Assembly (NCBI RefSeq): GCF_017813395.1
Contig: NZ_JAGIZB010000004.1
Coordinates: 186,001-250,000, forward strand
Direction of reading: 5' to 3'
Source: Pararoseomonas baculiformis
GTDB taxonomy: Bacteria; Pseudomonadota; Alphaproteobacteria; Acetobacterales; Acetobacteraceae
Length of the DNA stretch: 64,000 bases
Both the position numbers and the translations under genes were made by a program. A model generated the notes under the pieces. The model ran no database searches and was not told where the DNA came from. It saw only the letters and a program-made list of their open reading frames with translations. This document shows, piece after piece, positions 32,615 through 41,263 of the stretch (its first letter is position 1; every line of letters starts with the position of its first letter).

Positions 32615-33127
32615 TTAGCGAATGTCCCGGGTCTGGGGATTGTCGAAAACCGGGTTCCGGTAGTCCCGCAGCGCCTGGTTCAGAGCATCCGCCAGGCTGC
32701 CCTTCTCCGTTTCCGACAGGAAGCAGCCGATCTCCACGGACCGGCCTCGTGCCGCAAGGCGCAACTCGCTGACCCGGCCCGGGCGGGGTGTGAGCGCCAC
32801 GCGGGCCCAGTAGGCATCTAGCTCCGCCGCCACGCTCCGGCCGCGCCTGTCCGTCCGCACCACCCGGATTCGCCCGCCGGCCAGGGTGATCCGCTCCGCG
32901 ATCCGGCCCGACCAGCGCCGATGGGCCCGGAGCAGGCCGATCACCAGCACCACCTCCCCGCCCATGAAGCCTGCCACGGGCCAGGCGCCGAGGGACCAGA
33001 ACAAGGCTGTCAGCCCGGCGGAGCCGAGCAGGACCAGCCCTGCGATCACCCGCAGCCCTGCCTGGGTGCCGGATTGGTGGGGGGTGGTCAGGGCCTCGAA
33101 GAGGGGCGTGTCCTGGGCGGTGCTCAT
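32615..33127 (-). CDS. DUF2244 integral membrane protein
   Basis: The 170-residue protein has two adjacent transmembrane helices (about 30-50 and 54-72; VIAGLVLLGSAGLTALF, GFMGGEVVLVIGLLRAH) and then a soluble domain with LAGGRIRVVRTDRRGRSVAAELDAYWARVAL and a closing DALNQALRDYRNP. This matches DUF2244, a function-unknown family of alphaproteobacteria often near nth. The ATG at 33127 gives the usual length. It is divergent from nth with 55 bp between starts. Confidence 0.78.
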   Translation of the reverse strand: MSTAQDTPLFEALTTPHQSGTQAGLRVIAGLVLLGSAGLTALFWSLGAWPVAGFMGGEVVLVIGLLRAHRRWSGRIAERITLAGGRIRVVRTDRRGRSVAAELDAYWARVALTPRPGRVSELRLAARGRSVEIGCFLSETEKGSLADALNQALRDYRNPVFDNPQTRDIR

Positions 33128-33182
33128 CTCTGCGCACATAGGAAGGCCCGGCGAGATTTCGCCCTTTCCCCTGCCCTGCGCT

Positions 33183-33914
33183 ATGGACGTTGCCGTGAGC
33201 CGCCCCCCGCGCAAAGCCGCTTCCCTCCTCCATGGCACCGCTAGTGCCCCTCGCCGGGCCCGGCGCATGGCCGCCGCCCAGGCCTCCGCCTTCATCCGCG
33301 CCCTCGCCCAGGCTAATCCGGAACCCAAGCCGGAGCTGGAATACCGGGATGCCTTTACCCTCCTGGTGGCCGTGGTTCTCTCAGCCCAGACCACGGATGT
33401 CGCGGTGAACAAGGCCACCGCCACCCTCTTCGAGGCGGCACCCGACGCCGCCGCCATGGCCCGGCTCGGGCCGGAGGGCATCGCCCCGCATATCCGCCGC
33501 ATCGGGTTGTGGCAGGCCAAGGCGAAGAATGTCGCCGCCCTCGCCGAACAGCTTCTGGCGCGCCATGGCGGCGAGGTCCCGCGGGAGAGGGAGGCGCTGG
33601 AGGCCCTGCCGGGCGTCGGCCGAAAGACAGCCAATGTCGTGCTGAACGTCGCCTTCGGCGAGAACGCCATGGCGGTGGACACCCATATCTTCCGCCTGGG
33701 CAACCGCACCGGCCTGGCCCCGGGCGACACGCCCCGCGCGGTGGAGGATGCGCTGGTGAAGCGCTGCCCGCCGGAGCTGCTGCGGGATGCCCATCACTGG
33801 CTGATCCTGCACGGGCGCTATGTCTGCAAGGCCAGGCGTCCGGAATGCTGGCACTGCGTGGCGCGGGAATTCTGCAACTACCCGGACAAGGTGGCGGGGC
33901 CGACCAGCGGCTGA
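33183..33914 (+). CDS. nth: Endonuclease III
   Basis: The 243-residue DNA glycosylase/AP lyase contains VVLSAQTTDVAVNKAT, the helix-hairpin-helix ALPGVGRKTANVVLNVAFGE with the catalytic Lys (RKTANV), the catalytic Asp in AVDTHIFRLGNR, and the iron-sulfur cysteines in CKARRPECWHCVAREFC (C-x6-C-x2-C-x5-C). It excises oxidised pyrimidines. The ATG at 33183 gives about 30 extra N-terminal residues relative to E. coli; an ATG at 33268 would give the shorter form. Confidence 0.93.
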   Translation: MDVAVSRPPRKAASLLHGTASAPRRARRMAAAQASAFIRALAQANPEPKPELEYRDAFTLLVAVVLSAQTTDVAVNKATATLFEAAPDAAAMARLGPEGIAPHIRRIGLWQAKAKNVAALAEQLLARHGGEVPREREALEALPGVGRKTANVVLNVAFGENAMAVDTHIFRLGNRTGLAPGDTPRAVEDALVKRCPPELLRDAHHWLILHGRYVCKARRPECWHCVAREFCNYPDKVAGPTSG

Positions 33915-33920
33915 CGGAAA

Positions 33921-33950
33921 AGGCCCGGGGGAGCGAACTTCCCCGGGCCC
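33921..33950. terminator. Bidirectional terminator between nth and the permease gene
   Basis: GGCCCGGGG (33922-33930) pairs with CCCCGGGCC (33941-33949), extended inward by GAG/CTT to a CGAA loop. It lies in the 57-bp gap between convergent stop codons. Confidence 0.8.
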
Positions 33951-33971
33951 TGCTGGCTTGCGCCGGGCCCC

Positions 33972-35303
33972 TCAATGCAGCGGGCGCTCGCCTCCTCCCT
34001 CGGCGATGCCATGGGCCACGCGAACGGGGTCGCGCCGGCCGATGCCGAGAAGCTGGTAGAGGCCGATCGCGGCGATGGTCGCCGTGCCGATGCCGGCAAT
34101 GGAGAAGCCGCCCAGGTTCACCGTGAAGTCGCCCGAGCCCAGCACCAGCGCCACGCCGACCGTGAGAAGGTTGCGCGGGTCCGAGAAGTCCACCCGGTTA
34201 TCCACCCAGAGCCGGATCATCGCCGCGGCGATCAGCCCGAAGACGATCACGGCCAGCCCGCCCAGCACCGGGCCGGGTATGGTCCGCAGCAGCGCCCCGA
34301 ATTTGGGCGAGAAGCCGAGGGCGATGGCTGCCAGGGCCGCCACCACGAAGATCAGCGTGGAATAGACGCGGGTGACGGCCATGACGCCCATGTTCTCGAC
34401 ATAGGTGGTCACGCCCGTGCCGCCGCCGGCGCCGGAGACCATGGTGGCGATGCCGTCGCCCAGGAAACCACGGCCGATATAGGGGTCGAGGTTGCGGCCG
34501 GTCATGGCGCCGATGGCCTTGATGTGCCCCAGATTCTCCGCGACCAGGATGAACGCCACCGGGGCGATCAGCAGCATCGCGCCCGCCTCGAAGCTTGGGC
34601 TGTGGAAGGTGGGCACGCCGATCCAGGGCGCGGAGGCGAGCTCCGCGAAGGAGATGGGCGGCAGCAGCCCCATCACATTGCCGATGAGCAGATAGGCCAC
34701 ATAGCCGCATGCGATGCCGGCCAGGATGGAGATGCGGCGGATGGCGAGCGGTGCATAGACGGCGATCAGTGCCGTGGCGATCAGCGTCGTCAGCGCCACC
34801 ACCACATGCGGCCCCGCACCCTGGATGCCCTTCACCGCCACCGGGGCGAGGTTCAGGCCGATGGCCGCGCCCACGGCGCCGGTCACGGCGGGGGGCATCA
34901 ACCGCTCGATCCAGTTGGAGCCGGTGAACATCACCAGCACGCCAATGGCGGCATAGAGTGCGCCACAGGCAATGATGCCGCCCAGCGCCGGGCCGATATT
35001 CGGGTTGGGGCCGGAACCCGCATAGCCCGTGACCGCGATCACCACCGCGATGAAGGAGAAGGAGGAACCGAGATAGCTCGGCACCCGGCCGCCCACGAGC
35101 AGGAAGAAGATCAGCGTGCCGATGCCTGAGAAGAGGATGGCGAGGTTCGGATCGAACCCCATCAGCAGCGGCCCGAGAATGGTGGAGCCCGACATGGCGA
35201 CCAGGTGCTGGATACCCAGGACGCCGGTGGTGCCCCAGGGCAGCCGTTCTTCAGGCGGGACGACAGGGCCGCGGGCGAGCGGCCAGCTGGGGAAGAACGA
35301 CAT
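33972..35303 (-). CDS. NCS2 family nucleobase permease (uracil/xanthine type)
   Basis: The 443-residue membrane protein has about 12-14 hydrophobic segments. GTTGVLGIQHLVAMSGSTILGPLLMGFDPN at the start, the central AENLGHIKAIGAMTGRNLDPYIGRGFLGDGIAT and VSGAGGGTGVTTYVENMGVMAVTRVYS place it with UraA/RutG-like NCS2 proton symporters; the second block contains the conserved Glu that contacts the base. Uracil is the likeliest substrate; xanthine transporters usually differ in these blocks. No pyrimidine catabolism genes are adjacent. Confidence 0.85.
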   Translation of the reverse strand: MSFFPSWPLARGPVVPPEERLPWGTTGVLGIQHLVAMSGSTILGPLLMGFDPNLAILFSGIGTLIFFLLVGGRVPSYLGSSFSFIAVVIAVTGYAGSGPNPNIGPALGGIIACGALYAAIGVLVMFTGSNWIERLMPPAVTGAVGAAIGLNLAPVAVKGIQGAGPHVVVALTTLIATALIAVYAPLAIRRISILAGIACGYVAYLLIGNVMGLLPPISFAELASAPWIGVPTFHSPSFEAGAMLLIAPVAFILVAENLGHIKAIGAMTGRNLDPYIGRGFLGDGIATMVSGAGGGTGVTTYVENMGVMAVTRVYSTLIFVVAALAAIALGFSPKFGALLRTIPGPVLGGLAVIVFGLIAAAMIRLWVDNRVDFSDPRNLLTVGVALVLGSGDFTVNLGGFSIAGIGTATIAAIGLYQLLGIGRRDPVRVAHGIAEGGGERPLH

Positions 35304-35409
35304 GCCGGGCAGTCCTTGCGGAATCGGGAACAGGAAGGGGAGCCATGCTGGCCGAGGCGGGCGGGCTCCCCAAGCCGTTCGGCCGGGGCAAGGGCATTCG
35401 GATGATCGG

Positions 35410-35441
35410 GTGATGCGCGCCGGTTACGCCCGGCGCGTCAC
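35410..35441 (-). terminator. Hairpin after the HMG-CoA lyase gene
   Basis: Arms GTGA-TG-CGCGCCGG (35410-35423) and CCGGCGCGTCAC (35430-35441) form a 12-bp stem with a 2-nt bulge and a TTACGC loop, ten bases beyond the lyase stop codon on the minus strand and upstream of the permease start. Confidence 0.55.
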
Positions 35442-35450
35442 CGCCAGCGT

Positions 35451-36353
35451 TCAGGCCGCGCGCCGCACCGCCGGCACGCCGCGCAGCCGCCCGCCGGGCG
35501 TGCCGCCCGGTACGGCGGCGGCGATATCGGCGGCCTCCAGCAGCCTGTTCCAGTCGATCCCGGTCTCCACCCCCATGCGGCGGAACAGCCAGACCACATC
35601 CTCGGTCGCCACATTGCCCGTGGCGCCGGGGGCGAAGGGGCAACCGCCCAGGCCGCCGGCCGCGGAATCGAAGATCCGCACCCCCGCCTCCCAGGCCGCG
35701 GAGACATTGGCCACGCCCATGCCGTAGGTGTCATGGCCATGGAAGGCGAAGCGCTCACCCCAGAGATGGTGGGCGCGCTCGAACATGCGGCGCACCTGGT
35801 CCGGGGAAGCATTGCCGGTGGTGTCGGCCAGGGCGATCTCCATGCCCGGGTCGAGCGCGACGATCCGCTCCACCCAGCCCAGTGCCTCATCCTCGGGCAC
35901 CACGCCCTCGAAGGGGCAATGGAAGACGGTCGAGAGATTGAACCGCACCAGCAGTCCCGCAGCCTTCGAATCCCGCACGATCGCGGCGAGGTCGGCGAAG
36001 GACTCCTCGCGCGTGCGGTTCAGGTTGGACCTGTTGTGGCTCTCGGTGGCCGACATGAAGAGGCCCAGCCGCTGCGCGCCGGACTTCGCCGCCAGCTCGA
36101 AGCCCTTGCGGTTCGGCACCAGCACGGTGGATTCCAGCCCGGGGAGCTCCAGCGCCGCCTTCAGCACCTCGCCCGTATCCGCCATCTGCGGCACGGCTCT
36201 GGGGGAGACGAAGGAGCCGATCTCCATCCGCCGGATGCCGGCGGCATGGAGGGCGCGGACGATGGCGATCTTCGTCTCGGTCGGGACGAAGGGGCCAATG
36301 GATTGCAGCCCGTCGCGCGGGGCGACGTCGCTGATGATGGCGCGCTCGTTCAT
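35451..36353 (-). CDS. Hydroxymethylglutaryl-CoA lyase family protein
   Basis: A 300-residue DRE-TIM metallolyase: ISDVAPRDGLQSIGPFVPTETK (metal-binding Asp and Arg), RRMEIGSFVSPRAVPQMADT, EIALADTTGNASPDQV, FAFHGHDTYGMGVAN (metal His pair) and SAAGGLGGCPFAPGATGNVATED with the catalytic Cys in the flexible loop. HMG-CoA lyase makes acetyl-CoA and acetoacetate from HMG-CoA; close relatives cleave other 3-hydroxy-3-alkyl-glutaryl-CoAs. Its ATG overlaps the stop of the CoA-transferase gene by 4 bp, so the two act together. Confidence 0.88.
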   Translation of the reverse strand: MNERAIISDVAPRDGLQSIGPFVPTETKIAIVRALHAAGIRRMEIGSFVSPRAVPQMADTGEVLKAALELPGLESTVLVPNRKGFELAAKSGAQRLGLFMSATESHNRSNLNRTREESFADLAAIVRDSKAAGLLVRFNLSTVFHCPFEGVVPEDEALGWVERIVALDPGMEIALADTTGNASPDQVRRMFERAHHLWGERFAFHGHDTYGMGVANVSAAWEAGVRIFDSAAGGLGGCPFAPGATGNVATEDVVWLFRRMGVETGIDWNRLLEAADIAAAVPGGTPGGRLRGVPAVRRAA

Positions 36354-37579
36354 GGCGCTTCCTCGCTCTTCTTCTCGTTCAGAAGGGTGCCGAAGACATG
36401 GTCATTGTGCTGGCCCACCGCAGGGCCGGGCCAGCGTACCATGTCGCGCGGTGCCACGCCCTCGAAGCGGAAGGGGGCGGCGGGGTGGGGCACATCGGCG
36501 CCCACCAGCGGATCCGGCACGTTCAGCATCATGTCCCGGGCCTGGAAATGCGGGTCCTCGACGCAGTCCCGCATGTCATAGAGGCGGGAGCATGGCACCT
36601 GCACGGCTTCCAGCGCCTCCTGCGCCTCCTTGGCGGGCAGTGTCCGGGTCCAGGCGGCGATGGCCTCGTCCAGCTCGGCGGCATGGGCGCATCGGCCGGA
36701 ATTGCTGGCCATGCGCGGGTCATCGGCCAGGTCCGGGCGGCCGATGCGCGTCATCAGGCGGCGGTAGATCAGGTCCGAATTGCCCGCCACCGCCAGCCAT
36801 TTCCCATCGGCGCAGGGATAGGTGTTGGTGGGCGCGGCGCTGGGCAGCGCAGCGCCCATGGGCTGCCGGATGCGGCCGAGCAGCCCATATTCCGGCAGCA
36901 TCCCCTCCATCAGCGAGAAAACCGAGCTGACGAGGTCGAGGTCGATGGTCGTCCCCTTCCCCTCCGGGTTCCGGTCCCGCCCCCAGCAGGCGGAAACAAG
37001 GGCAAGGGCGGCATACATGCCCGCGAGGTCGTCGCTGATCGAGACGCCGCAGCGTGGCGGGGGCAGGTCGGTCTGGCCGGGATTGGCGGTCAGGTGGCGC
37101 AGCCCGCCCATCGCCTCGCCGATGGCGCCAAAGGCCGGCTTGTCGCGATAGGGCCCGTCCTGGCCGTAGCCGGAGACGCGGGCGATGACGAGGCGCGGAT
37201 TCTCTGCCCGCAGCGCATCCGGCCCGAGGCCGATCCGTTCCAGGTAGCCGGGGCGGAAATTCTCCACCAGCGCGTCGGCACGGGCGCAGAGCGCCTTCAC
37301 CCGCCGCTGCCCCTCCTCGCTCTTCAGGTCGAGCGTGACGGAGAGCTTGTTGCGGCCATGGATGCTGAACCACACCGCATGGCCGTTCATCCTGGCGCCC
37401 CAGTCCCGGTGCGGGTCGCCCTCCGGCGGCTCCACCTTGATGACCTCGGCCCCGAGATCGGCGAGCAGGCGCGTGGCGAAGGGAGCGGCGATGTAGTGCC
37501 CCAGCTCGACCACGCGCAGCCCCGTGAGCGGCAGGCGCGGGTCTTCCGGCGGTGCGTTGGGGCCGGTCTGGTCCGGCAT
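36350..37579 (-). CDS. CaiB/BaiF family (class III) CoA-transferase
   Basis: The 409-residue protein opens PLTGLRVVELGHYIAAPFATRLLADLGAEVIKVEPPEGDPHR in family style, with NKLSVTLDLKSEEGQ, ALVENFRPGYLERIGLG, RVSGYGQDGPYRDKPAF (the catalytic Asp sits in the region preceding GEAMGG) and TIDLDLVSSVFSLMEGMLPEY. Class III enzymes exchange CoA between acyl-CoAs and free acids through an enzyme-bound anhydride. Coupling to an HMG-CoA lyase suggests the acceptor is a branched hydroxyglutarate-like acid. AGGAGG lies 7 bp before the start, and an 8-bp hairpin just upstream. Confidence 0.88.
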   Translation of the reverse strand: MPDQTGPNAPPEDPRLPLTGLRVVELGHYIAAPFATRLLADLGAEVIKVEPPEGDPHRDWGARMNGHAVWFSIHGRNKLSVTLDLKSEEGQRRVKALCARADALVENFRPGYLERIGLGPDALRAENPRLVIARVSGYGQDGPYRDKPAFGAIGEAMGGLRHLTANPGQTDLPPPRCGVSISDDLAGMYAALALVSACWGRDRNPEGKGTTIDLDLVSSVFSLMEGMLPEYGLLGRIRQPMGAALPSAAPTNTYPCADGKWLAVAGNSDLIYRRLMTRIGRPDLADDPRMASNSGRCAHAAELDEAIAAWTRTLPAKEAQEALEAVQVPCSRLYDMRDCVEDPHFQARDMMLNVPDPLVGADVPHPAAPFRFEGVAPRDMVRWPGPAVGQHNDHVFGTLLNEKKSEEAP

Positions 37580-37594
37580 GGGCGATCCTCCTGA

Positions 37595-37620
37595 GTCCCG
37601 CCGATGTTCCCCGGCGGGAC
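37595..37620 (-). terminator. Hairpin between purC and the CoA-transferase gene
   Basis: GTCCCGCC (37595-37602) and GGCGGGAC (37613-37620) are perfect arms with a 10-nt loop, lying in the 75-bp gap between two minus-strand genes, 8 bp upstream of the transferase's AGGAGG. Read on the minus strand it may end purC transcription or influence translation of the next gene. Confidence 0.45.
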
Positions 37621-37654
37621 GGGGCTGGCAAGGGGGCCGGGGCGCCCCCGGGCG

Positions 37655-38635
37655 TCAGGCCGCGCGGAACAGGGGCGCCAGGCGGCCCCGGATGCGCTCC
37701 AGCACCGTCGCACCCTCCGTATCCGGGGTGAAGGCCTGGCCCGTGATGGTCTCGAAGGCCTCCACATAGACGGCGGCCGTGTCGATGAGCATTCCCTCCG
37801 GGATCTCGGGTATGGGATCGTTGTAGGGATCGCAGCGCGCAGCGACCCAGGAGCGGACGAAGTCCTTGTCGAAGCTCTCGGGCTTCCCGCCGGCCTCGAA
37901 ACGCGCCTCGTAGGTCGCTGCCTTCCAGTAGCGGCTGCTGTCGGGGGTGTGGATCTCGTCGGCCAGCACGATCCGGCCATCCGGGTCCGTGCCGAACTCG
38001 TATTTCGTGTCCGCCAGGATCAGCCCGCGCTCCGCCGCCATGGCCTGGCCCCGGGCGAAGAGCGAGAGGGCGTAGTGGCTCAGCTGCTCCCACTGGGCGG
38101 CGGTCAGCAGCCCGCGCTCCAGGATCTCGGCCGGGGTCAGCGGCTCGTCATGGCCGCCATCGAAGGCCTTGCTGGTGGGGGTGATGACGGGCGCGGGCAG
38201 GCGCTGGTTGTCCCGCATGCCGTCGGGCAGGCGCATCCCGTACATCTCGCGCTGCCCGGCCTTGTAGAGGGTGAGGATGGAGGTGCCGGTGGTGCCGGCC
38301 AGGTAGCCGCGCACCACGATCTCCACCGGCAGGATGTCCAGCCGCTGGCCGATGACCACGTTCGGGTCCGGATACTCCAGCACATGGTTCGGGCAGATGT
38401 CCCGCGTGTGCTCGAACCAGTGCCGCGCCGTCTGGGTCAGCACCTGGCCCTTGAAGGGCACGGCGCAGAGGATGCGGTCGAAGGCGCTGAGCCGGTCGGT
38501 CGCGATGATCACGCGGCGGCCATCGGGCAGGTCGTAATTGTCCCGCACCTTGCCGCTGTAGTGCTTGGGCAGTTCCGGGATGGTGGCGTCGCGCAGCACG
38601 CGATGCGCCTGCGCGCGGAGGATGGCGGGGTCCAT
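37655..38635 (-). CDS. purC: Phosphoribosylaminoimidazole-succinocarboxamide synthase (SAICAR synthetase)
   Basis: The 326-residue enzyme has [32 protein letters not shown], then [57 protein letters not shown] and a C-terminal extension, the longer form of PurC resembling the yeast ADE1-type rather than the 240-residue E. coli type. It joins aspartate to CAIR in purine synthesis. It is divergent from hemN with 125 bp between the starts. Confidence 0.93.
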   Translation of the reverse strand: MDPAILRAQAHRVLRDATIPELPKHYSGKVRDNYDLPDGRRVIIATDRLSAFDRILCAVPFKGQVLTQTARHWFEHTRDICPNHVLEYPDPNVVIGQRLDILPVEIVVRGYLAGTTGTSILTLYKAGQREMYGMRLPDGMRDNQRLPAPVITPTSKAFDGGHDEPLTPAEILERGLLTAAQWEQLSHYALSLFARGQAMAAERGLILADTKYEFGTDPDGRIVLADEIHTPDSSRYWKAATYEARFEAGGKPESFDKDFVRSWVAARCDPYNDPIPEIPEGMLIDTAAVYVEAFETITGQAFTPDTEGATVLERIRGRLAPLFRAA

Positions 38636-38711
38636 GAGGCTCGATCCCTGGAACGGCTTGGTGCAGGCCCCTTAGCCCTTCGGGCCGCGCCTGTCAGGCG
38701 GGCCTGGCCCT

Positions 38712-38725
38712 TTGACCTGCATCAA
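38712..38725 (+). promoter_or_regulatory. FNR/FnrL-type binding site upstream of hemN
   Basis: TTGACCTGCATCAA matches the FNR-family consensus TTGAT-N4-ATCAA at nine of ten fixed positions. It lies 35 bp before the hemN ATG in the purC-hemN intergenic region. Oxygen-independent coproporphyrinogen oxidase genes are classical FnrL/FixK targets in alphaproteobacteria, which supports function. Confidence 0.72.
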
Positions 38726-38760
38726 GGCCACTGGCCCGCACGCGCGGTATCGCCGGGGCC

Positions 38761-40116
38761 ATGACCTCCCCGGCCGTGAACACCCCATCCCGCGCGCTGC
38801 TGGCGCTCGCCGAGGCGCGGGTGCCCCGCTACACGAGCTACCCCACCGCGGCGCAGTTCGGACCGCTTGGGGAGGCCGAATACCGCGGCTGGCTGCGCGA
38901 GGGGATCGGGCCGAAGGACGCGCTCTCCCTCTACCTGCATGTTCCCTATTGCAGGGAGCTCTGCTGGTACTGCGCCTGCCACGCCAAGCCCACGCGCTCC
39001 GCCGCGCGGATCGAAGCCTTCGCCGATGCGCTGGAGGCCGAGGCGGCGCTGCTGGCCGATGTCCTCCCCGCCCATGGCGGCATCTCCCACCTGCATTTCG
39101 GCGGCGGCACGCCCTCCATCATCGGGCCGGTGCGGATGATGACGATGATGCGCCAGCTGCGCGCCCGCTTCGGCATCCGCCCCGGTGCGGAGATCGCCAT
39201 CGAGCTGGACCCGCGCACCCTGGACGAGCCGATGGTGGACATGCTCGGCGCGCTCGGCTTCAACCGCGCCAGCCTGGGCGTGCAGGATGTATCACCGGAG
39301 GTCCAGGCGCGGATCGGCCGCCCCCAGCCGGCCGAACTGGTGGCCGTGGCCGTGGACCGCCTGCGCGCCGCCGGGATCGGGGCGATCAACATCGACCTGA
39401 TGTATGGCCTGCCCACCCAGACGGTGGAGCATGTGAAGGCCAGCGCCCGCTTCGCGGCCTCACTGGGCGCGGACCGGGTTGCCGTCTTCGGCTATGCCCA
39501 TGTGGCCTGGATGAAGCCGCACCAGAACGCCATCGACGCCGCCACGCTCCCGGGCATCGAGGCCAGGCTGGAACAGGCGGAGGCCGCCGAGGCCGTGCTG
39601 GCCCGCGCGGGCTACATGGCGCTGGGGCTGGACCATTTCGCCCGGCCCGGCGACCCGCTGGCCCGGGCCGCCGCCGGCGGGCAGCTGCGCCGCAACTTCC
39701 AGGGCTACACGACGGATGCCGCCCCCGTGCTGCTCGGCCTCGGCCCCTCCGCGATCGGCACCCTGCCGGGCGGCCATGCGCAGAACCTGCTGGATGAGCG
39801 CGCCCACGCCGCCGCGGTGGCCGAGGGGCACCTCCCCATCGCCCGCGGCGTGGCGGTGACGCCGGAGGATCGCTGGCGGGCCCGGATGATCGAACGCCTG
39901 ATGTGCGACTTCGCGCTGGATCTGCACGAGGTGCCCGCCGAAGCCCTGGGCACCGCCCTGCAACGCATGGCGCCGCTGGCGGCCCAGGGGCTGGTGGAGG
40001 TGGAGGAGGGACGCCTGGCCGTCACCACCTCCGGGCGCCGGTTCGTGCGGCAGGTGGCGGCCTGCTTCGACGCCTATCTGGCGCCCTCCGCCATGCGGCA
40101 TTCCCCGGCGGTATAG
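38761..40116 (+). CDS. hemN: Oxygen-independent coproporphyrinogen III oxidase
   Basis: A 451-residue radical-SAM enzyme: the cluster motif LHVPYCRELCWYCAC (Cys64, Cys68, Cys71 with Cys73; CX3CX2CXC) is of the true HemN type rather than HemW. Also visible are the RYTSYPTAAQF start, HLHFGGGTPSIIG, SLGVQDVSPEVQARIGRPQP, NIDLMYGLPTQTVE and LGLDHFARPGDPLARA and NFQGYTT. It decarboxylates coproporphyrinogen III to protoporphyrinogen IX without oxygen. The FNR-type box upstream fits induction under oxygen limitation. Confidence 0.93.
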   Translation: MTSPAVNTPSRALLALAEARVPRYTSYPTAAQFGPLGEAEYRGWLREGIGPKDALSLYLHVPYCRELCWYCACHAKPTRSAARIEAFADALEAEAALLADVLPAHGGISHLHFGGGTPSIIGPVRMMTMMRQLRARFGIRPGAEIAIELDPRTLDEPMVDMLGALGFNRASLGVQDVSPEVQARIGRPQPAELVAVAVDRLRAAGIGAINIDLMYGLPTQTVEHVKASARFAASLGADRVAVFGYAHVAWMKPHQNAIDAATLPGIEARLEQAEAAEAVLARAGYMALGLDHFARPGDPLARAAAGGQLRRNFQGYTTDAAPVLLGLGPSAIGTLPGGHAQNLLDERAHAAAVAEGHLPIARGVAVTPEDRWRARMIERLMCDFALDLHEVPAEALGTALQRMAPLAAQGLVEVEEGRLAVTTSGRRFVRQVAACFDAYLAPSAMRHSPAV

Positions 40117-40132
40117 GCCCGGGAAGGCGCCC

Positions 40133-41263
40133 TTACCCGCGCCGGATCGCCACCGCCAATCCCATCCCGCTCAGGACCAGCCCGGCCAGGAAGACGGGGG
40201 CGTGCGCGTTCCCGGTCGCCGCGAAGAGCCAAGCCAGGGCATAGCCGGTGGCGGCCTGGGCGGCGGCATAGACGGCCGTGGCGCGGGCCCAGGCAGGGCC
40301 GGTGCCGGGGCCCAGGATGCCGCGCAGGCGTCCCAGCGCCACGGCGGAAATGCCGACGCCGGAGAAGCCCGAAAGGAGGGCGGCGGGGATGACCGCCGCG
40401 GGATGCGGCAGCAGCGCCGCGCCGAGGGCACCGGCCTGGGCGGCCATCCACAGGGCCATGGCCCAGCGCCCGAGCCGATCCGCCACGCGCCCGCCGCCGA
40501 GAGTGCCGATCACGGCGCCCAGGCCGAACAGGGCCCAGACCAGGCCGCCCGCGGCGATGCCCATGCCATGCCCGCGCACGGCGAGATCCGCCAGATAGAC
40601 CATGGGCGGCGTCATGCCCGCCGCCGAGAGGCCATAGGCCAGGATGATGGCCCCGACAGGCCCCTGCCCTCCCGCCCCGCGCGGAGCGGCGGGCGGAAGC
40701 GCGGGCGGATCCGGCCATCGCGGATGGGCGAAGGCCCAGAGAGCGGCCGAGAGCAGGCCGAGGCCGAGCCAGGCCGCGGCCACGCCGGCGGAGAGCAGCG
40801 CGGGCAGGAGCAGCGAGGCGGCGATGACCCCCACCCCCACCCCGGCGATGACGATGCCGCCCGCGGCGCCCCGCCGCCCATCGGGGGTGACGGCCTGCAC
40901 CGCCGGCCCGGCGAGGGAGATGGCGATGCCGCCCGCAATGCCGGCCACGCAGCGCCAGGGCGCGAGCCAGGCAAAGCCGAGGGGCAAGGCACAGGCGAGG
41001 AAGGACAGGGTGGCCAGCGCCATGGCGATGTCCAGCGCCCGCCGCACGCCCAGCGCCCCGCCAAGGCGGGTGGCTGACAGCGCGCCGATGAGATGCCCGG
41101 CGAAGGTGGTGGCGCCCAGGGCCCCGGCCTCGCCCCCTCCCACCCAGCCAGCCGCGACCAGGGCCGGGAAAAGGGGCACATAGCCGAAGCGGGCCAGGCC
41201 GATGGTGGTGCACAGGGCGGCGGCGCCGGCCAGGGACGAGGCGAAGGGCGCGCGCGGCGTCAT
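40133..41263 (-). CDS. MFS transporter, YbfB/YjiJ family
   Basis: The 376-residue protein has 12 hydrophobic segments. It begins SSLAGAAALCTTIGLARFGYVPLFPALVAAGWV, the usual N-terminus of the YbfB/YjiJ group (ARFGYxPLxP), and includes GHLIGALSATRLGGALGVRR. Substrate is unknown. It is the last gene of a minus-strand operon and its ATG overlaps the sensor kinase stop by 4 bp (ATGA), so it is translationally coupled to a two-component system. The stop lies 16 bp from the convergent hemN stop. Confidence 0.85.
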   Translation of the reverse strand: MTPRAPFASSLAGAAALCTTIGLARFGYVPLFPALVAAGWVGGGEAGALGATTFAGHLIGALSATRLGGALGVRRALDIAMALATLSFLACALPLGFAWLAPWRCVAGIAGGIAISLAGPAVQAVTPDGRRGAAGGIVIAGVGVGVIAASLLLPALLSAGVAAAWLGLGLLSAALWAFAHPRWPDPPALPPAAPRGAGGQGPVGAIILAYGLSAAGMTPPMVYLADLAVRGHGMGIAAGGLVWALFGLGAVIGTLGGGRVADRLGRWAMALWMAAQAGALGAALLPHPAAVIPAALLSGFSGVGISAVALGRLRGILGPGTGPAWARATAVYAAAQAATGYALAWLFAATGNAHAPVFLAGLVLSGMGLAVAIRRG

